From the NCBI GenBank assembly GCA_025362615.1, contig JANYFQ010000291.1, positions 1-5,218 on the forward strand: a DNA stretch of 5,218 nucleotides, written 5' to 3'. Both the position numbers and the translations under genes were made by a program. Each line of letters starts with the position of its first letter. The first letter of the stretch is position 1. A model generated the notes under the pieces. The model had not been told where the DNA came from. It saw only the letters and a list, made by a program, of their open reading frames with translations, and did not search any database. The DNA is from Hymenobacter sp. GTDB lineage: Bacteria; Bacteroidota; Bacteroidia; Cytophagales; Hymenobacteraceae. Shown here piece after piece: positions 4,595 to 5,218 of this stretch.

Positions 4595-5218
4595 CTAAAT
4601 TGCTGATGGCTTGCGCTTGATAAACTGCCCGTAGCCTTTCGATACTTTGGCTTCGCCGTTGGCTACGGCCACTTTTCCGCGCAGCAGCACGGTGTCAATT
4701 TTGCCGGTCAGCTCCCAGCCTTCGTAGGCCGAGTAATCGACGTTCATGTGGTGCGTAGCGGCCGAAATGGTGTGCTTTTTCTGCGGGTCAAAAATCACCA
4801 AATCCGCGTCGGCCCCGATGCTGATGGTGCCTTTGCGCGGAAACATCCCGAAGATTTTCGCCGCGTTGGTCGAAGTCACTTCCACAAACTTTTGCAGCGT
4901 GATTTTGCTCTTGTTCACGCCTTCCGAAAACAGCAATTCCATGCGGTGCTCAATGGCGGGGTGGCCGTTCGGAATTTTCGAGAAATCGTCCTTGCCCAGC
5001 AGCTTCTGCGCCCACATAAACGGGCAGTGGTCGGTGCCCACTACGTTTACCAGCCCTTGGTTCAGGCCGGCCCACAGCGTGGCCTGGTCTTTTTTCTCGC
5101 GCAACGGCGGCGACATTACCACCTTCGCGCCGTTGGCCTCGTCCTCGTACAGCGACGCATCGAGCACCAAATACTGAATGCAGGTCTCGACCAGCACACG
5201 CTGGTTGCGCTCGGTGGC
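4595..5218 (-). CDS. hydA: dihydropyrimidinase / D-hydantoinase, C-terminal part (5' end outside window)
   Basis: This enzyme opens dihydrouracil or dihydrothymine to the N-carbamoyl-beta-amino acid, the second step of the pathway. The reading frame stays open to the right edge, so 207 residues of a protein usually about 460 long are visible, starting with ATERNQRV. An apparent GTG start at 5197 is internal. Visible hallmarks, numbered from the edge, are ETCIQYL (11-17), MSPPLR (35-40, its Ser matching the substrate-binding serine of D-hydantoinase), GTDHCPF (61-67, Asp63 being the last metal ligand), IPNG (82-85, Asn84 a substrate-binding position), STNAAKIFGMFPRKG (116-130) and GADADLVIFDP (135-145). 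The histidine ligands and the carboxylated lysine lie outside the window. NVDYSAYEGWELTGK near the C-terminus is usual for the dihydropyrimidinase/hydantoinase group rather than allantoinase. A strong intrinsic terminator begins about 15 bp after its stop codon. Confidence 0.93.
   Translation of the reverse strand, partial: ATERNQRVLVETCIQYLVLDASLYEDEANGAKVVMSPPLREKKDQATLWAGLNQGLVNVVGTDHCPFMWAQKLLGKDDFSKIPNGHPAIEHRMELLFSEGVNKSKITLQKFVEVTSTNAAKIFGMFPRKGTISIGADADLVIFDPQKKHTISAATHHMNVDYSAYEGWELTGKIDTVLLRGKVAVANGEAKVSKGYGQFIKRKPSAI

Noticed and set aside
1..5218. A novel defence or mobile system
   Set aside because: All five genes fit a known catabolic pathway with intact catalytic motifs where visible; there are no nuclease, transposase, toxin or phage-like genes in the window.

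Overview
The window is a minus-strand cluster for reductive pyrimidine catabolism, read from right to left. Its genes are: the C-terminal half of a dihydropyrimidinase (hydA-like, cut by the right edge), a fungal-type cytosine deaminase, a nitrilase-family beta-ureidopropionase, and the two subunits of NAD-dependent dihydropyrimidine dehydrogenase (preT, then preA). Together they give a complete route on paper: cytosine to uracil (deaminase), uracil to dihydrouracil (PreT/PreA), dihydrouracil to N-carbamoyl-beta-alanine (HydA), then to beta-alanine, CO2 and ammonia (ureidopropionase). PreT/PreA and HydA would treat thymine in the same way, yielding beta-aminoisobutyrate. No plus-strand gene is supported. 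No transporter or regulator lies inside the window.

The source is probably a GC-rich Bacteroidota of the Hymenobacter/Cytophagales kind. This is inferred from GC-rich genes without clear Shine-Dalgarno sequences, A-rich stretches before start codons, intergenic AATGAAGAATGAGG-type repeats of a kind I associate with that group, and promoter-like TTG / TAnnTTTG matches. No alignment could be run.

Layout: 1-98 is non-coding and holds a C/G-rich hairpin that overlaps a G-quadruplex motif; 99-1472 preA; 1476-1568 a REPIN-like element filling the gap; 1565-2890 preT (TTG start preferred); 2891-3035 a gap with 24-bp repeats in direct and inverted copies; 3036-3902 beta-ureidopropionase; 3903-3968 a short repeat-like spacer; 3969-4403 cytosine deaminase; 4404-4594 a gap with a nested palindrome, including an intrinsic terminator for hydA; 4595-5218 hydA, partial.

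The enzymes are recognisable members of known families. The less ordinary content lies between the genes: three of the four gaps hold unrelated palindromic or inverted-repeat elements, and so does the region downstream of preA. One of these elements has the hallmarks of a REPIN (two inverted hairpins, each with a foot GTAG and compensatory stem changes) and supplies the preT stop codon.
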